Positions 46,771 to 60,813 of a stretch of 64,000 bases of DNA are shown here, piece after piece. The stretch is taken from assembly GCA_004168015.1 (NCBI GenBank), contig SEYW01000015.1, positions 41,697 to 105,696 on the forward strand. Reading direction: 5' to 3'. The notes beneath the pieces are model-generated. The model was not told the origin of the DNA and made no database searches. It saw only the letters and a program-made list of their open reading frames with translations. Both the position numbers and the translations under genes were made by a program. How positions within the stretch are numbered: the first letter of the stretch is position 1; every line of letters begins with the position of its first letter. Source of the DNA: Methylolobus aquaticus. Its GTDB lineage: Bacteria > Pseudomonadota > Gammaproteobacteria > Methylococcales > Methylococcaceae.

Positions 46771-47178
46771 ATGAAATTCCCCGAGATCGCTTTTTGCACG
46801 CCCGTCAAGGGTGGTCGGTTCCGGACCTCCGGCCGTGTTCTGCTCGCGCTGTTGGTCATCAGTAGTGCCGCGGGTCCGTGCCGTGCCGAGGCGCCGGCAC
46901 CGGCCTGTGCGCCGGATGCTGAAACTACGGCTGAAGGCATTGGGCTTCAGGCCGCGAGTGTCGTGTCCAGCGTGTTCTATTTGCCCGCCAAGTCGATGAT
47001 GGCTCTGGCCGGAGGGCTGGCCGGAGGGATTGCCTATGCGTTTTCCCTGGGTAATCTCGAAATCGCCGAGGGTGTGTGGGGCCCCAGTGTCTATGGCACC
47101 TACCTGCTGACCCCGGAACATCTGAGCGGCTGTAAGCCGATCGAGTTCTTCGGGACCGTGCCGACGGCAGGTCGCTGA
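46771..47178 (+). CDS. Small exported protein with glycine-rich hydrophobic segment
   Basis: A 135-residue protein with a signal peptide (cleavage near residue 40, ...GPCRAEA) and a glycine-zipper-like hydrophobic stretch (SMMALAGGLAGGIAYAFSLGN, about 76-96). It ends with GVWGPSVYGTYLLTPEHLSG and IEFFG. The pattern GGLxGG, W-x-P-S, GTYxLTP and PIxFxG matches, from memory, a widespread family of small exported proteins without known function in delta- and gammaproteobacteria. A strong AGGAGGAG site lies 7 bases before the ATG. It is a single gene. Confidence 0.8.
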   Translation: MKFPEIAFCTPVKGGRFRTSGRVLLALLVISSAAGPCRAEAPAPACAPDAETTAEGIGLQAASVVSSVFYLPAKSMMALAGGLAGGIAYAFSLGNLEIAEGVWGPSVYGTYLLTPEHLSGCKPIEFFGTVPTAGR

Positions 47179-47304
47179 GGTCCTGCCGAGCTCAGGGCGG
47201 CGAGCAGGCCGCCCTATCTTCGAGTCCTTACGAACCCTGGGGTCCGCTCATGGTCCAAGGCAGCGAGGGTAGGGGCTGTCGTGCCGCTGCGCACGCTGGA
47301 GATA

Positions 47305-47652
47305 ATGGTTATGGTTTTTGACGAAGCGGGCCATGAACACGCGAGCGGCGATGAACTGACCCGCTATTTCATTCGCCGTCTCGATGAACTCGATGTGCGT
47401 GTCGAAGACGATGAGTTGAGTTACGACTGCAATACGCCGTACGACTATATGTACTTCCGGTTGCTGTCGGATGCGCAGGTTCACTGGCAAAAGCATTTCG
47501 GGTTTGTGCCGACGCCTGGGGAACTGACGAAGGCCTTTTTCGGCGCGGAGTATGAGCGGTCGAAGCGCGACCGGCTGGCCAAACTCAGCTGGGTCGCGAA
47601 ACTCAGCGATTACTGGCACCAGCGCCGGCGACGAAGGACGCTGACGGCGTAG
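47305..47652 (+). CDS. Hypothetical small acidic/basic protein
   Basis: About 115 residues, not recognised. It is rich in acidic residues in the first half (ELDVRVEDDELSYDCN) and ends with a basic tail QRRRRRT. There are no membrane segments. The stretch HWQKHFGFVPTPGELTKAFFG is well formed and suggests a folded domain. GGAG precedes the ATG at 47305 by 5 bases; a GTG at 47281 and an ATG at 47311 are other starts. Codon use agrees with its neighbours, which favours a real gene. Confidence 0.6.
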   Translation: MVMVFDEAGHEHASGDELTRYFIRRLDELDVRVEDDELSYDCNTPYDYMYFRLLSDAQVHWQKHFGFVPTPGELTKAFFGAEYERSKRDRLAKLSWVAKLSDYWHQRRRRRTLTA

Positions 47653-48109
47653 GTATCAGCACCCGCGGCGCGCGAAGGTCGCGTGCGCATCGAGTCTGCG
47701 GGCGGGCCTTCTTGGCTGATGCCCCCACCGCGGGAGGGAGGCCAACTGGCGGTTCGGGCTTCCGGCAGCAGGTTTACTCGCAGTTCATCGTCGGTAGAGC
47801 GATCGGCATGGGACCTGCCCGTTTCGCCACGCGTCGTCTGAACCTTGGGGAACTCTGCGTCGGCGTCGCAGCAGGTCGCGAAACCCGGCGTCAGGCCCGA
47901 ATTTCTCCCGGTCACCCGTCAGGCCCGAGCGTTCAAATGTGATACCGTGCTGAAGGCAACGATGGCTGAGCGTTGCGCCGTCGTCGCTGAGCGTAGCGGT
48001 CCGCGCCGGGCGTCAGCTACTCGGTGCAGCGGCACTTGGTAACATGCCGCGGAGGGGCGGAGCCCCGCAGTCGCTCGCGTCATAACAATATTTCGCTGGA
48101 GGATTTCCG
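47653..48109. other. 457-base intergenic region upstream of copA
   Basis: No convincing gene is present; short open frames on both strands lack ribosome binding sites and homology. It holds a 13-base direct repeat and a GC-rich hairpin GGGGC-GGA-GCCCC near 48053-48065. No recognisable CueR-type operator was found. Confidence 0.5.
47965..47998 (+). repeat. Tandem 13-base direct repeat upstream of copA
   Basis: GCTGAGCGTTGCG (47965-47977) and GCTGAGCGTAGCG (47986-47998) match at 12 of 13 positions, with a period of 21 bases, which is two helical turns. They lie about 110 bases before copA. Confidence 0.5.
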
Positions 48110-50341
48110 ATGACCGCCACAGTCGCTGACGACAGAACGCCTATCCGACTTTCGGTGCTCGGCATGCGCTGCGCCGGCTGTGTGCAGTCCGTTGAGGATG
48201 CGCTGAAAGCGGTCGCTGGCGTTGAGACTGCCGAGGTCAATTTCGGCGACCACACCGCGGTTGTCCGCGGTGTGGTCGATCCTGCAGTCCTGAAGGCCGC
48301 GCTATTGGACGCCGGTTATGACGGCGCGGTGATGGAAGGTATCGAAGACGCGGGCGCGCAAGAGGAACTCGAGGAGCAGCGCTACCATGACCTGATGAAG
48401 AAGGCCCTGGTCGCCGGTGCGCTGGGCATTCCGCTGATGCTCGGCGCCCATCTGAACTGGCTGCCCGAGTTGGGCACCCCCGCCGGAACCCGCTTCTGGA
48501 CGCTCGTGTCACTGATGACACTGGGCATCCTGTATTACGCTGGCGGCCATTTCTTCCGCGGTGCGCTGAAGTCCTTTCAACATCGGCAGGCGAACATGGA
48601 TACGTTGATCGCGCTCGGGACCGGCGCGGCGTGGTTCTATTCGACGATCGCGATCGACTACGCGGCCCTCCTCCCGGCCGCAGCCAAGCACGCGTATTTC
48701 GAAGCGGCCGTGATTATCCTGGCCTTCATCAATTTCGGCCAGGCGTTGGAGACGCGGGCCCGCGGCAAGACTTCGTCGGCGATTCGCGAACTGGTCGGTT
48801 TGCAGCCGAGGACCGCACGCGTCGTGCGTGAAGGCCGGGAATTGGATATTCCGATCGCCGATGTCGGTCTGGAGGAAACGGTACGGGTTCGTTCCGGCGA
48901 AAAGATTCCGGTGGACGGGGTGGTTCTCGAAGGTCACTCTTCGGTCGACGAATCGATGTTGACCGGGGAGCCGATGCCGGTCGAGAAGGCACCGGGCGAG
49001 GAAGTCGTTGCCGGGACCTTGAATCAAAGCGGTACCTTTCTGCTCAAGACGACCCGCATCGGTCGGGATACCGTGTTGGCGCAGATCATCGCCAGTGTCC
49101 GGCAGGCTCAGGCCAGCAAGCCCGAGATCGCAAGGCTGGCCGACCGCATCGCAGCGGTTTTCGTGCCGGCGGTGGTGGCGATTGCGGTGGTCGCGTTCCT
49201 GATCTGGTGGATGGTTGGTCCCGACCCCTCCTTCGGTTACGCCTTCGTTGCCGCGATGACGGTGCTCGTGATCGCCTGCCCCTGTGCGCTCGGTTTGGCG
49301 ACACCGATCTCCGTCATGGTGGGCGTGGGCAAGGCGGCTCAGAAGGGCATCCTGATTCGCAACGGCGATGCCCTGCAGACGGCCGGCAAGCTCGACTGTA
49401 TCGTTCTCGACAAGACCGGTACGGTAACGGCCGGGAAGCCGACCGTGGCGGTGGTCGAGGGTATCGAGGAGTGGAGCGAGCAGCGCGTACTGGGTTGGGC
49501 TGCGGGTCTGGAAAAGGGTTCGGAGCATCCACTGGCCGCGGCCGTGCTGGCCGCGGCGGTCGCCAAAGGGGTCGAGCCCGCCAGCGTGGACGGGTTTGCC
49601 GCCATTCCCGGCTATGGTGTCGAAGGGCGGATCGACGGGCAAACGGTGCTGCTCGGTAATCCCGCGCTGATGCGCGACAGGGCGGTCGATGCCGGGCGCT
49701 TCGAACAGCGTCTCGCTGAGCTCACAGGGCTCGGACAGACACCGATGCTGCTCGCTGTCGATGGATTGCTGGTCGGTCTGGTGACAGTGGCCGATCCGAT
49801 CAAACCCGATTCGAAACAGGCCATAGCGCGGCTGAAATCGGCGGGTGTGCGGGTGCTGATGGTGACGGGCGACAATGAGGTCACAGCGCGCGCAATCGCC
49901 GAAGCGGCCGGTATCGACGAGATCCGAGCGCAGGTCCTGCCGGCCGACAAGGCCGCCGTCGTCAGGGTGCTACAGGATCAGGGCGCGACGGTAGGCATGG
50001 TCGGAGACGGGATCAACGACGCGCCGGCCTTGGCGCAGGCCAACGTCGGCTTTGCGATCGGGACTGGGACGGATATCGCCATCGAGAGTGCGGACGTGGT
50101 CATCATGGCTGGCTCACTTTCGAAGGTGCCCGAAGCGATGCATTTGTCGCAAGCTACGCTGAAAAACATCAAGCAGAACTTCTTCGGTGCGTTCCTGTAC
50201 AACGCTCTGGCGATACCAGTGGCCGCAGGCTTGCTGTACCCGATGTTCGGACTGCTGTTAAACCCGATGATTGCCGGTGCCGCGATGGCCATGTCATCCG
50301 TGACCGTCGTGACGAACGCCAACCGTCTACGTTGGTTGTAG
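48110..50341 (+). CDS. copA: Copper-translocating P1B-type ATPase
   Basis: A 743-residue P-type ATPase. One N-terminal HMA domain has the metal site GMRCAGC (Cys21, Cys24). The transmembrane metal motif is CPC in [12 protein letters not shown] near residue 391, the phosphorylated Asp is Asp434 in DKTGT, and [10 protein letters not shown] completes the P domain. CPC and the HMA domain indicate Cu(I) export (P1B-1). GGAGG lies 8 bases before the ATG. Together with copC/copD at the left end of the window it shows that copper handling matters to this organism. It converges on apbE. Confidence 0.95.
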   Translation: MTATVADDRTPIRLSVLGMRCAGCVQSVEDALKAVAGVETAEVNFGDHTAVVRGVVDPAVLKAALLDAGYDGAVMEGIEDAGAQEELEEQRYHDLMKKALVAGALGIPLMLGAHLNWLPELGTPAGTRFWTLVSLMTLGILYYAGGHFFRGALKSFQHRQANMDTLIALGTGAAWFYSTIAIDYAALLPAAAKHAYFEAAVIILAFINFGQALETRARGKTSSAIRELVGLQPRTARVVREGRELDIPIADVGLEETVRVRSGEKIPVDGVVLEGHSSVDESMLTGEPMPVEKAPGEEVVAGTLNQSGTFLLKTTRIGRDTVLAQIIASVRQAQASKPEIARLADRIAAVFVPAVVAIAVVAFLIWWMVGPDPSFGYAFVAAMTVLVIACPCALGLATPISVMVGVGKAAQKGILIRNGDALQTAGKLDCIVLDKTGTVTAGKPTVAVVEGIEEWSEQRVLGWAAGLEKGSEHPLAAAVLAAAVAKGVEPASVDGFAAIPGYGVEGRIDGQTVLLGNPALMRDRAVDAGRFEQRLAELTGLGQTPMLLAVDGLLVGLVTVADPIKPDSKQAIARLKSAGVRVLMVTGDNEVTARAIAEAAGIDEIRAQVLPADKAAVVRVLQDQGATVGMVGDGINDAPALAQANVGFAIGTGTDIAIESADVVIMAGSLSKVPEAMHLSQATLKNIKQNFFGAFLYNALAIPVAAGLLYPMFGLLLNPMIAGAAMAMSSVTVVTNANRLRWL

Positions 50342-50408
50342 CCGCGAACGACCGGATGGCCGACGTGCCTCCAGATCGCCGCTACGAAAATTTCAGAAGG
50401 AGCGCCGT

Positions 50409-51467
50409 TCAGCGCGGTGTCGCAGCGGCGGATGACTCGTCGTCGGTCGTCAGGAAGGTCGAGCTCATATGCTCCTTCAGATCCTTGCCTTCCTGGTAGA
50501 TCAGCAGGGCCTTGAGCTTTTCCGCCTCGGCGATGCGGGCGGCTTCTGCTTCGCCCACGCACAGCAGGGCCGTGTCCCACGCGTCCGCCCAGGTCGGGTC
50601 CTCGTGCAGCACACTGACGGATAGCAAGTGATGCGTCACGGGCCTCCCGGTCCGCGGATCGAGGATGTGCGAATACACCGTGCCCCGGTCTTCGAAAAAG
50701 TTGCGGTAGGTGCCGGCGGTCATGACAGCCGTGCCTCGTTCTTGATGGAATTCCAGGACCCGCTGCACTTCCCGTGTGAACGGTGTCGGCTTTTCGATTG
50801 CAATGCGCCAGGGCGAACCGTCCGCCTTGCGACCGCGCACCTTCAGTTCCCCGCCGATTTCGACCATGTAGGCATTCAGGCCTTGTCGTTCCAGCAGGCC
50901 GGCAACCACGGCCACGCTGTAGCCCTGGGCGATGGACGATAGATCGATCCGTATTTCCGGGTCGGATTTGCGCAGCCGGTGGTTCTGCCGATCCACCTCG
51001 ATGCGCGACATGCCCACGTGCGCAAGCGCCTGCCTGATTTCTTCGTCGCTGGGGACGCGGTTCTCGTGCCGGGAAAAGCCCCACAGGTCGAACAGCGGCT
51101 TCACGGTGAGATCGTAGCAGCCGTTCGAACGGTGGTAGACCTGCCGAGCAATGTCGACGACTTCGGCAATCTCTGGAGACACCTCCACCCAGTCGGTTGT
51201 GTGCCTTGCATTGAGTTGCGAGATCTCGGAGTCGTCCCGGTAGTTCGAAAGCTTTCGGTCGATGTCCGCGAAGGCGGCCTTGATCTGCGCGTGAAGGGTC
51301 TCGCGCGACACGGGGGTGCCGTTCGAAATGACCTTCACGTGGTAAGTCGTGCCTTGAATCTCGCCTTCCAGAGCGAGTTCCGGTTCGGCTGGCTGGCAAC
51401 TGATCAGAGTCAGCGCGAGCGATAAGGTGACGGTCGCACCTGCGGGGCGCCGGGCGGCTGATGCCAT
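50409..51467 (-). CDS. apbE: FAD:protein FMN transferase ApbE (lipoprotein)
   Basis: About 352 residues. The signal peptide ends at a lipobox LTLISC (near Cys24), so the protein is anchored in the membrane facing the periplasm. ApbE signatures are QGTTYHVK, DLSSIAQGY near residue 180, and YSHILDPRTGRPV near 275, with a Mg-binding TAGTYRNFF region. It transfers FMN from FAD to a Thr/Ser of target proteins such as NqrB/C or RnfG, none of which is near. The ATG at 51467 is chosen because it creates the lipobox signal. It begins 1 base after the kup stop. Confidence 0.93.
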   Translation of the reverse strand: MASAARRPAGATVTLSLALTLISCQPAEPELALEGEIQGTTYHVKVISNGTPVSRETLHAQIKAAFADIDRKLSNYRDDSEISQLNARHTTDWVEVSPEIAEVVDIARQVYHRSNGCYDLTVKPLFDLWGFSRHENRVPSDEEIRQALAHVGMSRIEVDRQNHRLRKSDPEIRIDLSSIAQGYSVAVVAGLLERQGLNAYMVEIGGELKVRGRKADGSPWRIAIEKPTPFTREVQRVLEFHQERGTAVMTAGTYRNFFEDRGTVYSHILDPRTGRPVTHHLLSVSVLHEDPTWADAWDTALLCVGEAEAARIAEAEKLKALLIYQEGKDLKEHMSSTFLTTDDESSAAATPR

Positions 51468-51468
51468 T

Positions 51469-53346
51469 TCATACCTCGATGACGCTACCCAACTCGATGA
51501 CGCGTCGGGGCGGTAGCCGAAAAAATTGTAAGGGGCTCGCCGCATTGCGGTACAGCGAAATGAAGAGCTTTTCCTGATAACGGTTCAGTTCCCGGTCTCG
51601 GGTCGGGATGACGGTTTCGCGACCGAGGAAGAACGTTGCCTCGTCCAGGTTGATCGCGAGTCCCGCCAGCGGACAAAGGGCCAGCGCCCGTGGTACGTGT
51701 GGTACCTGCATGAAACCGAATTTCGCCGTGACGCGAAAGAAATTCTGTTCGAGGTTCTCGACCATCAGTCGATCCTTCTCCGAAACGAACGGGATGTCCT
51801 CGAAGATCACCGTCAGCAGAATAATCCGCTCGTGCAGGATGTGATTGTGCTCGAAATTCTGTAGTAGTGCGAAGGGAAGGCTAAGGTGGCGTGAGTTCAA
51901 AAAGATTGCCGTGCCCGGAACCCGGATGGGTGGGTAGGTCGCAATCTGTTCGAGAAAGGCGCCCAAGGACACGGACTCGCGCTGCAGGCGATGCTGCAGG
52001 ACCTCCCGTCCTCGCTTCCAGGTCGTCATGGTCAGGAAGGACGCGCTGCCTAACAATAACGGAAACCAGCCGCCTTCGGGAATTTTCGGGATATTTGCGG
52101 CGAAGAATGACAGATCGATGAAGAGGAATGTGCCCATCACGGCGGTGGCCCAGCGAATGGGCCACTTCCAGCTATCGATCGCCACGATGAACGCAAGCAT
52201 CGTGTCGATCGCCATCGCCCCGGTGACGGCGATCCCGTAGGCTGCTGCCAGTTCGGCAGAGGAACCAAAGAACAGCACGAGTCCAACGACGCCGAACATC
52301 AGAACGCGATTGACGGCCGGCACGAAAATTTGACCGATCTCGGATTCCGAGGTGTGAATCATCCGTTGCCGCGGCAGGTAGTCCAATTGGATCGCTTGCC
52401 GCGTGATCGAGAAGGCCCCGGAAATCACCGCCTGGGATGCGATGATGGTCGCCAGGGTCGCGAGTGCGACCATCGGGTACAAAGCTCCCTCGGGTACCAG
52501 CAGGTAAAAGGGGTTCTGCATCGCCTCCGGATTGCGGAGCAGCAGTGCGCCTTGGCCCAGGTAGTTGATCAACAGGGCCGGCAGCACGAACAGGTACCAG
52601 GACCAGCGAATTGAGGCTAGGCCGAAATGGCCCATGTCGGCATAGAGGGCTTCGCCGCCGGTCAGGGCCAGGACGACGGCGCCCAGGATGAAAAAGCCCT
52701 GCCAGCCCTGGTTCTGAAAGAATTGCACGGCGTACAGCGGATTCAGCGCCTCAAGCACCTCGGGGTTCTGGATCAGACTGCGGAACCCCAGATAGCCTAT
52801 GGCCAGAAACCACAGGACCATGATCGGACCGAACAGGATGCCGACACGGCTTGTGCCGTATCGCTGGATCGAGAACAAGGCCAGCAGCACCCCCACGGCG
52901 ATGGGCTGGATGAAGGGATGCAATCGCGGTGTGCCGATCTCCAGGCCTTCCACTGCACTGAGCACGGAGATAGCCGGCGTGATAAGGCCGTCCCCGTAGA
53001 ACAGGGCTGTGCCGAAAAGGCCGATGCCCATGATCCAGGCTCGGTGACTCCGCCGATGCCGCCGGTGCAGAGCCAAGGCCATCAACGCCATGATGCCGCC
53101 CTCGCCGCGGTTATCGGCGCGCATGATGAACAGCACGTACTTGATGGAGATCACCATGGTCAGCGCCCAGAAGATCAGGGACAGCGCACCCATGACATTG
53201 CTGGGGCTGGGGTCGGTAGCGAGCGGACCGCTGAACATCAGCTTCATCGTGTACAGCGGGCTGGTTCCGATGTCGCCATAAACCACGCCGATGGCGCCCA
53301 CGATGGTGGTAATTAGCCGCTGAGGTTTGTCCTTGTCGCTTTTCAT
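51469..53346 (-). CDS. kup: Low-affinity potassium transporter Kup
   Basis: About 625 residues, close to E. coli Kup (622). It starts with the conserved [14 protein letters not shown] near residue 20, has twelve predicted membrane segments, and ends with a cytoplasmic C-terminal domain (about 450-625). It imports K+ with protons. The ATG at 53346 is preferred; an in-frame start 57 bases upstream would add a nonconserved tail. kup and apbE are one base apart and co-transcribed, although they have no evident shared role. Confidence 0.95.
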   Translation of the reverse strand: MKSDKDKPQRLITTIVGAIGVVYGDIGTSPLYTMKLMFSGPLATDPSPSNVMGALSLIFWALTMVISIKYVLFIMRADNRGEGGIMALMALALHRRHRRSHRAWIMGIGLFGTALFYGDGLITPAISVLSAVEGLEIGTPRLHPFIQPIAVGVLLALFSIQRYGTSRVGILFGPIMVLWFLAIGYLGFRSLIQNPEVLEALNPLYAVQFFQNQGWQGFFILGAVVLALTGGEALYADMGHFGLASIRWSWYLFVLPALLINYLGQGALLLRNPEAMQNPFYLLVPEGALYPMVALATLATIIASQAVISGAFSITRQAIQLDYLPRQRMIHTSESEIGQIFVPAVNRVLMFGVVGLVLFFGSSAELAAAYGIAVTGAMAIDTMLAFIVAIDSWKWPIRWATAVMGTFLFIDLSFFAANIPKIPEGGWFPLLLGSASFLTMTTWKRGREVLQHRLQRESVSLGAFLEQIATYPPIRVPGTAIFLNSRHLSLPFALLQNFEHNHILHERIILLTVIFEDIPFVSEKDRLMVENLEQNFFRVTAKFGFMQVPHVPRALALCPLAGLAINLDEATFFLGRETVIPTRDRELNRYQEKLFISLYRNAASPLQFFRLPPRRVIELGSVIEV

Positions 53347-53403
53347 CGGGGAGCGGGGGTCATGTCGGAGGCAGTGATCCGGCGCGGGCTGCCGCTTCGT
53401 CAT

Positions 53404-53796
53404 TTTTGTAAGGGGGCAGCGAAGCTACGCGATTTCCCGGGGTACGGGCGATGCGGCGTCGGGTGGCGCTGTTGGCCGGGCGATAGTGTACGCCGGGAAC
53501 GGCATCGATGGGCAGTCGAAGTGCCTAATCCCCGCCACGCCGCATCGCATCGACGTAGCGCGGCGCTTGTTCGGCGAACTGAGGAAGCCCGGCGGCGATC
53601 GAGTCTGCGTGGATCCATGTCGGCGTTACGATCTCTATCTGCCGCAAGATGCTGCCGGGTCAGGAACGATCTGCAACGGATCCTACCCAGTGCAGCGGTG
53701 GCTGAGCCGACGACCCAGGCAATGCCCTGCCCGGTGGTGGTAGAATCGGAGGCCTTGTGGCGCTCCGAGCGGGCGCATGCGCTTCAGACCAACGTC
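53404..53796. other. Intergenic region between kup and the ferredoxin gene
   Basis: No gene is supported in this 393-base stretch; open frames through it lack homology and ribosome binding sites. It contains an extended -10 element (53738-53746) for the downstream redox module. Confidence 0.45.
53738..53746 (+). promoter_or_regulatory. Extended -10 promoter of the ferredoxin/PFOR module
   Basis: TGGTAGAAT is an extended -10 (TGn TAGAAT), about 50 bases before the ferredoxin start. There is no matching -35 at 17 bases. Confidence 0.4.
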
Positions 53797-54183
53797 ATGA
53801 CCCCAGCCCCCGAAGACGACTCCGCGGACCTCGGCAAGATCGCTGCAGCGCTCGCGATCGGCCAGACCCAACGACACCTTTTCCTCTGTTCCGATCAGAC
53901 CAAGCCTAAGTGCTGCGACAAGGCCTCCGGGCTGGAATCCTGGGAGTACCTCAAGCGGCGGCTCGACGAATTGAAACTCAGCGGACGTGGTGGGATTCAG
54001 CGCACCAAGGCCAACTGCTTGCGGATCTGCCTGAAAGGCCCGATCGCCGTGGTCTATCCGGAGGGCGTCTGGTATCACTCCTGTACGCCGACAGTGCTGG
54101 AGCGAATCATTCAGGAACACCTCGTGGGCGGGCAACCGGTCGTCGATTACATGATTCCGATCGGCGAGCGACCGGCCCGCTGA
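53797..54183 (+). CDS. Thioredoxin-like [2Fe-2S] ferredoxin
   Basis: A 128-residue protein. The cysteines [15 protein letters not shown] (near residues 34-45) and [10 protein letters not shown] (near 80-88) match the thioredoxin-like [2Fe-2S] ferredoxin family, as in Azotobacter FdI-type proteins and the NuoE C-terminal half. The family stores or transfers electrons; physiological partners are seldom known. The ATG at 53797 is chosen because conserved sequence starts soon afterwards. It is 239 bases upstream of the GltD-like gene on the same strand and may belong to the PFOR module. Confidence 0.85.
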   Translation: MTPAPEDDSADLGKIAAALAIGQTQRHLFLCSDQTKPKCCDKASGLESWEYLKRRLDELKLSGRGGIQRTKANCLRICLKGPIAVVYPEGVWYHSCTPTVLERIIQEHLVGGQPVVDYMIPIGERPAR

Positions 54184-54422
54184 GTCTGCGGGGGCTCCAT
54201 GCGACGCAGCACCACGGAGATGCAGCCTCCCACCGGTTCAGCATACGGGGCCCGCGCTACGTTTGCCGCGACGCCATCCGCCGTCGGACCGCTTCGCCTG
54301 TGGTGTATTGGGGCACGGTCGCGGTCCGCTGCGATTCCGGGTCACGGCAAGCGCATCGTCGGTCTCGGCCAGGACGAAGCCACAGGTCTTTGCCCATTTC
54401 CCCAACTCGAAGGGTCCCACTT

Positions 54423-56060
54423 ATGAGTAGCCCCAAAGCTCGCGATATGACCCGCCCGGCTGATTTGCTGCAGCATGGGCGCGGCACCGGTCCGCTGCGT
54501 TCGCAACGTCCCGTTTATCTCGATCTGTTGCCGCCATGCAATCACGCCTGCCCGGCGGGCGAGAACATCCAGTTGTGGCTGTCGCATGTTCAGGCGGGGC
54601 GCTACGAGCGGGCGTGGCAGGCGCTGATGCGCGACAACCCGATGCCGGCCATCCACGGCCGCGTCTGCTATCACCCTTGCGAGACGAGTTGCAACCGCGG
54701 TGTCATCGACGATTCGGTCAGCATCCATGCGGTCGAGCGGTTTCTCGGCGATCTCGCGCTGCGCGAGGGCTGGACCATAACGCCTGACCAGCCGCCCAGT
54801 GGCAAGCGCGTTCTGATCGTCGGCGCCGGCCCCAGCGGACTTTCGGCCGCCTACCACCTGGCACGGCTGGGGCACAGCGTGGAGATCCGCGAGGCCGGGC
54901 CGGTCGCCGGGGGCATGATGCATTTCGGGATCCCGGCATATCGCTTGCCGCGTAGCGAACTGATGGGTGAAATCCGGCGCATCGAGCAGATGGGGGTCCG
55001 GATCACCTTGAACCACAAGGTCGAAAATCTGCTGCGGGAGCAGGAGCAGGGCGGGTTCGATGCCGCGTTCGTCGCGGTCGGCGCCCACCTCAGCAAGCGC
55101 GTCGACATTCCCGCTCGAGATGCCGGGAAGATCCTCGATGCCGTGAGCTTCCTGCGGCAGGCGGCGACCGGTGAGGCGCCCTTGCTCGGACGGCGCGTGG
55201 CCATCTACGGCGGCGGCAACACCGCGATGGACGCAGCGCGGACCGCGAAACGCCTGGGTGCCGAGGAAGCACTGATCATCTATCGTCGCGACCGCGACCA
55301 TATGCCGGCGCATCCCTTCGAGGCCGACGAGGCCATCGAAGAAGGCGTCAAGATCAACTGGCTGCGGACCATCAAGGAGATCGAGGAAACGCGGATTACG
55401 GTCGAAATCATGGCGATCAATGCGGAGGGCTATCCGGAACCCACCGGCCGTTTCGAAACGCTGGAGGCTGATGCGCTGATCCTGGCGCTCGGTCAGGACA
55501 CGGATAGCGGGTTTCTGCGTCAGGTCCCCGATATCGAGTTCAAGAAGGACGGCACCGTGATCGTGGACGCGCGGATGATGACCGGCCATGCCGGGATTTT
55601 CGCCGGCGGCGATATGGTGCCAAGCGAGCGGACCGTGACGGTTGCCGTGGGGCATGGCAAGAAGGCCGCCCGGCATATCGATGCCTATCTCCGCGGTAAC
55701 ACGTATGCCAAGCCGCCGTCCCAGGAACTGGCAACCTTCGAGAAGCTGCATCTTTGGTATTTCACGGAGGCCGATCAGCGGCAACAGGCAGAACTTGATC
55801 CGAGCGTCCGAGCCTACGGTTTTTCGGAAGTGTTGTCGGGCCTCAGCGAAAACGAGGCCGTGTTCGAAGCCCGGCGATGCTTCTCCTGCGGCAACTGCTT
55901 CGAGTGCGACGGCTGCTACGGGGCCTGTCCCGAGCAGGCCATCGTCAAGCTCGGACCCGGTAAGCGCTACCGTTACGACTACGACCGTTGCACCGGATGC
56001 GCGGTGTGTTTCGAACAATGCCCGTGTCATGCGATCGAGATGGTCGCGGAGGGGGAGTGA
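54423..56060 (+). CDS. GltD-like NAD(P)-binding flavoprotein with C-terminal ferredoxin domain
   Basis: A 545-residue protein. N-terminal cysteines in CNHACPAGENIQ (near 38) and CYHPCETSCNRG (near 85) bind Fe-S clusters as in the glutamate synthase small subunit. A Rossmann FAD motif VGAGPSGLSAAYH follows (near 132) and an NAD(P) motif YGGGNTAMDAAR near 265. The C terminus has two 4Fe-4S motifs, CFSCGNCFECDGC and CTGCAVCFEQCPC. A glutamate synthase large subunit is absent. Four bases separate it from nifJ, so it probably moves electrons between NAD(P)H and the ferredoxin side of pyruvate oxidoreductase (inference). Confidence 0.88.
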   Translation: MSSPKARDMTRPADLLQHGRGTGPLRSQRPVYLDLLPPCNHACPAGENIQLWLSHVQAGRYERAWQALMRDNPMPAIHGRVCYHPCETSCNRGVIDDSVSIHAVERFLGDLALREGWTITPDQPPSGKRVLIVGAGPSGLSAAYHLARLGHSVEIREAGPVAGGMMHFGIPAYRLPRSELMGEIRRIEQMGVRITLNHKVENLLREQEQGGFDAAFVAVGAHLSKRVDIPARDAGKILDAVSFLRQAATGEAPLLGRRVAIYGGGNTAMDAARTAKRLGAEEALIIYRRDRDHMPAHPFEADEAIEEGVKINWLRTIKEIEETRITVEIMAINAEGYPEPTGRFETLEADALILALGQDTDSGFLRQVPDIEFKKDGTVIVDARMMTGHAGIFAGGDMVPSERTVTVAVGHGKKAARHIDAYLRGNTYAKPPSQELATFEKLHLWYFTEADQRQQAELDPSVRAYGFSEVLSGLSENEAVFEARRCFSCGNCFECDGCYGACPEQAIVKLGPGKRYRYDYDRCTGCAVCFEQCPCHAIEMVAEGE

Positions 56061-56064
56061 GGCA

Positions 56065-59652
<3,588 letters not shown>

Positions 59653-59663
59653 GGACGACGCGC

Positions 59664-60653
59664 ATGAACCTTAAGACACGCTACATGGGGCTCGAGCTGC
59701 AACATCCGGTCATTGCCTCGGCTTCGCCCTTGTCCGAATCGCTCGACGGCATTCGGCAACTCGAGGATGCCGGCGCCGCGGCGGTCGTGATGTTCTCGCT
59801 GTTCGAGGAGCAGATCCGTAACGAAAGCGCGGCCTTCGAGCATTTCATGGAGCACGGCACCCTAAGCTTCGCGGAGTCGCTGAGCTATTTTCCGGAGATC
59901 GACGACCAGCCGGCCGGGCCCGATGCCTACCTGGACCTGATCCGGCGCGCGACGCAGGCCGTCGACATCCCGGTGATCGCCAGCCTCAACTGTGTCACCG
60001 CCGAGGGCTGGACGGATTACGCCCGGCAAATCGAGCAGGCCGGTGCCCAGGGACTGGAGTTGAACGTCTACGGCATCGAAGCCAACCTCACGATTTCCGG
60101 CCAGGAGGTCGAGCAACGTTATCTGGACATTTTGCAGACGGTGAAGGCGGCGGTGAAGATTCCGGTCGCGCTGAAACTGAGTCCGTTCTTCAGCGCGATC
60201 GGCCACATGACTGGGCGCCTGGATGAAGCCGGGGCGGACGCGCTGGTGTTATTCAATCGTTTTTACCAGCCCGACCTCGACATCGACCGGCTCGAAGTGT
60301 CGCCGACGCTGAAACTGAGTCAAGCGGGCGAGATTCGCCTGCCGCTGCTGTGGATCGCGCTGTTGCACGGCCACGTCAAAGCCTCGTTGGCCGCGACGCG
60401 CGGCGTCGAAACCTCGGCCGAGGTCATCAAGTATCTCCTGGCCGGAGCCGATGCGGTCATGACGGCCTCCGCGCTCCTCCGGAATGGTCCCGGTTACGTC
60501 AGGACACTCGTTTCCGGCCTGAGCGAGTGGCTGCATGACCGGGAATTCGACTCCGTGGATCAGATCCGTGGCATCATGAGCCATCGGAAGGTCAAGAACC
60601 CCGCCGCTTTCGAACGCGCCAACTACATCAAAGTCTTGGAAAGCTACAAGTGA
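59664..60653 (+). CDS. Dihydroorotate dehydrogenase-like FMN protein
   Basis: A 329-residue TIM-barrel protein of the dihydroorotate dehydrogenase superfamily. It starts MNLKTRYMGLELQHPVI, has a phosphate-binding end (AGADAVMTASALL near 273), and in place of the usual N-x-S/C-x-PN catalytic strand has LELNVYGIEANL (near residue 135), so the normal catalytic Ser/Cys is missing. It is therefore unlikely to act in pyrimidine synthesis. It follows nifJ by 11 bases and is the last gene of the redox module. Its substrate is unknown; FMN binding is expected from the fold. Confidence 0.82.
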   Translation: MNLKTRYMGLELQHPVIASASPLSESLDGIRQLEDAGAAAVVMFSLFEEQIRNESAAFEHFMEHGTLSFAESLSYFPEIDDQPAGPDAYLDLIRRATQAVDIPVIASLNCVTAEGWTDYARQIEQAGAQGLELNVYGIEANLTISGQEVEQRYLDILQTVKAAVKIPVALKLSPFFSAIGHMTGRLDEAGADALVLFNRFYQPDLDIDRLEVSPTLKLSQAGEIRLPLLWIALLHGHVKASLAATRGVETSAEVIKYLLAGADAVMTASALLRNGPGYVRTLVSGLSEWLHDREFDSVDQIRGIMSHRKVKNPAAFERANYIKVLESYK

Positions 60654-60813
60654 ACAAGCGTGCCGCACACATCTCAGGGTGCGCGGCAAGGCTTGCATCG
60701 GACACCGCATCTTCTAAGCTATCCGGATCAGGCATGACGCCTAGACGGCGTGCTTGCGTGTCGTGGCCAGGAACACAACGCTCGGTGAGGCTTGCCTTAA
60801 CCCTCTTTAAGAT

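Noticed and set aside
49978..51399. 473-codon minus-strand frame overlapping apbE and the end of copA
   Set aside because: It runs out of frame across apbE and copA and has no recognisable domain; ApbE motifs are in the other frame.
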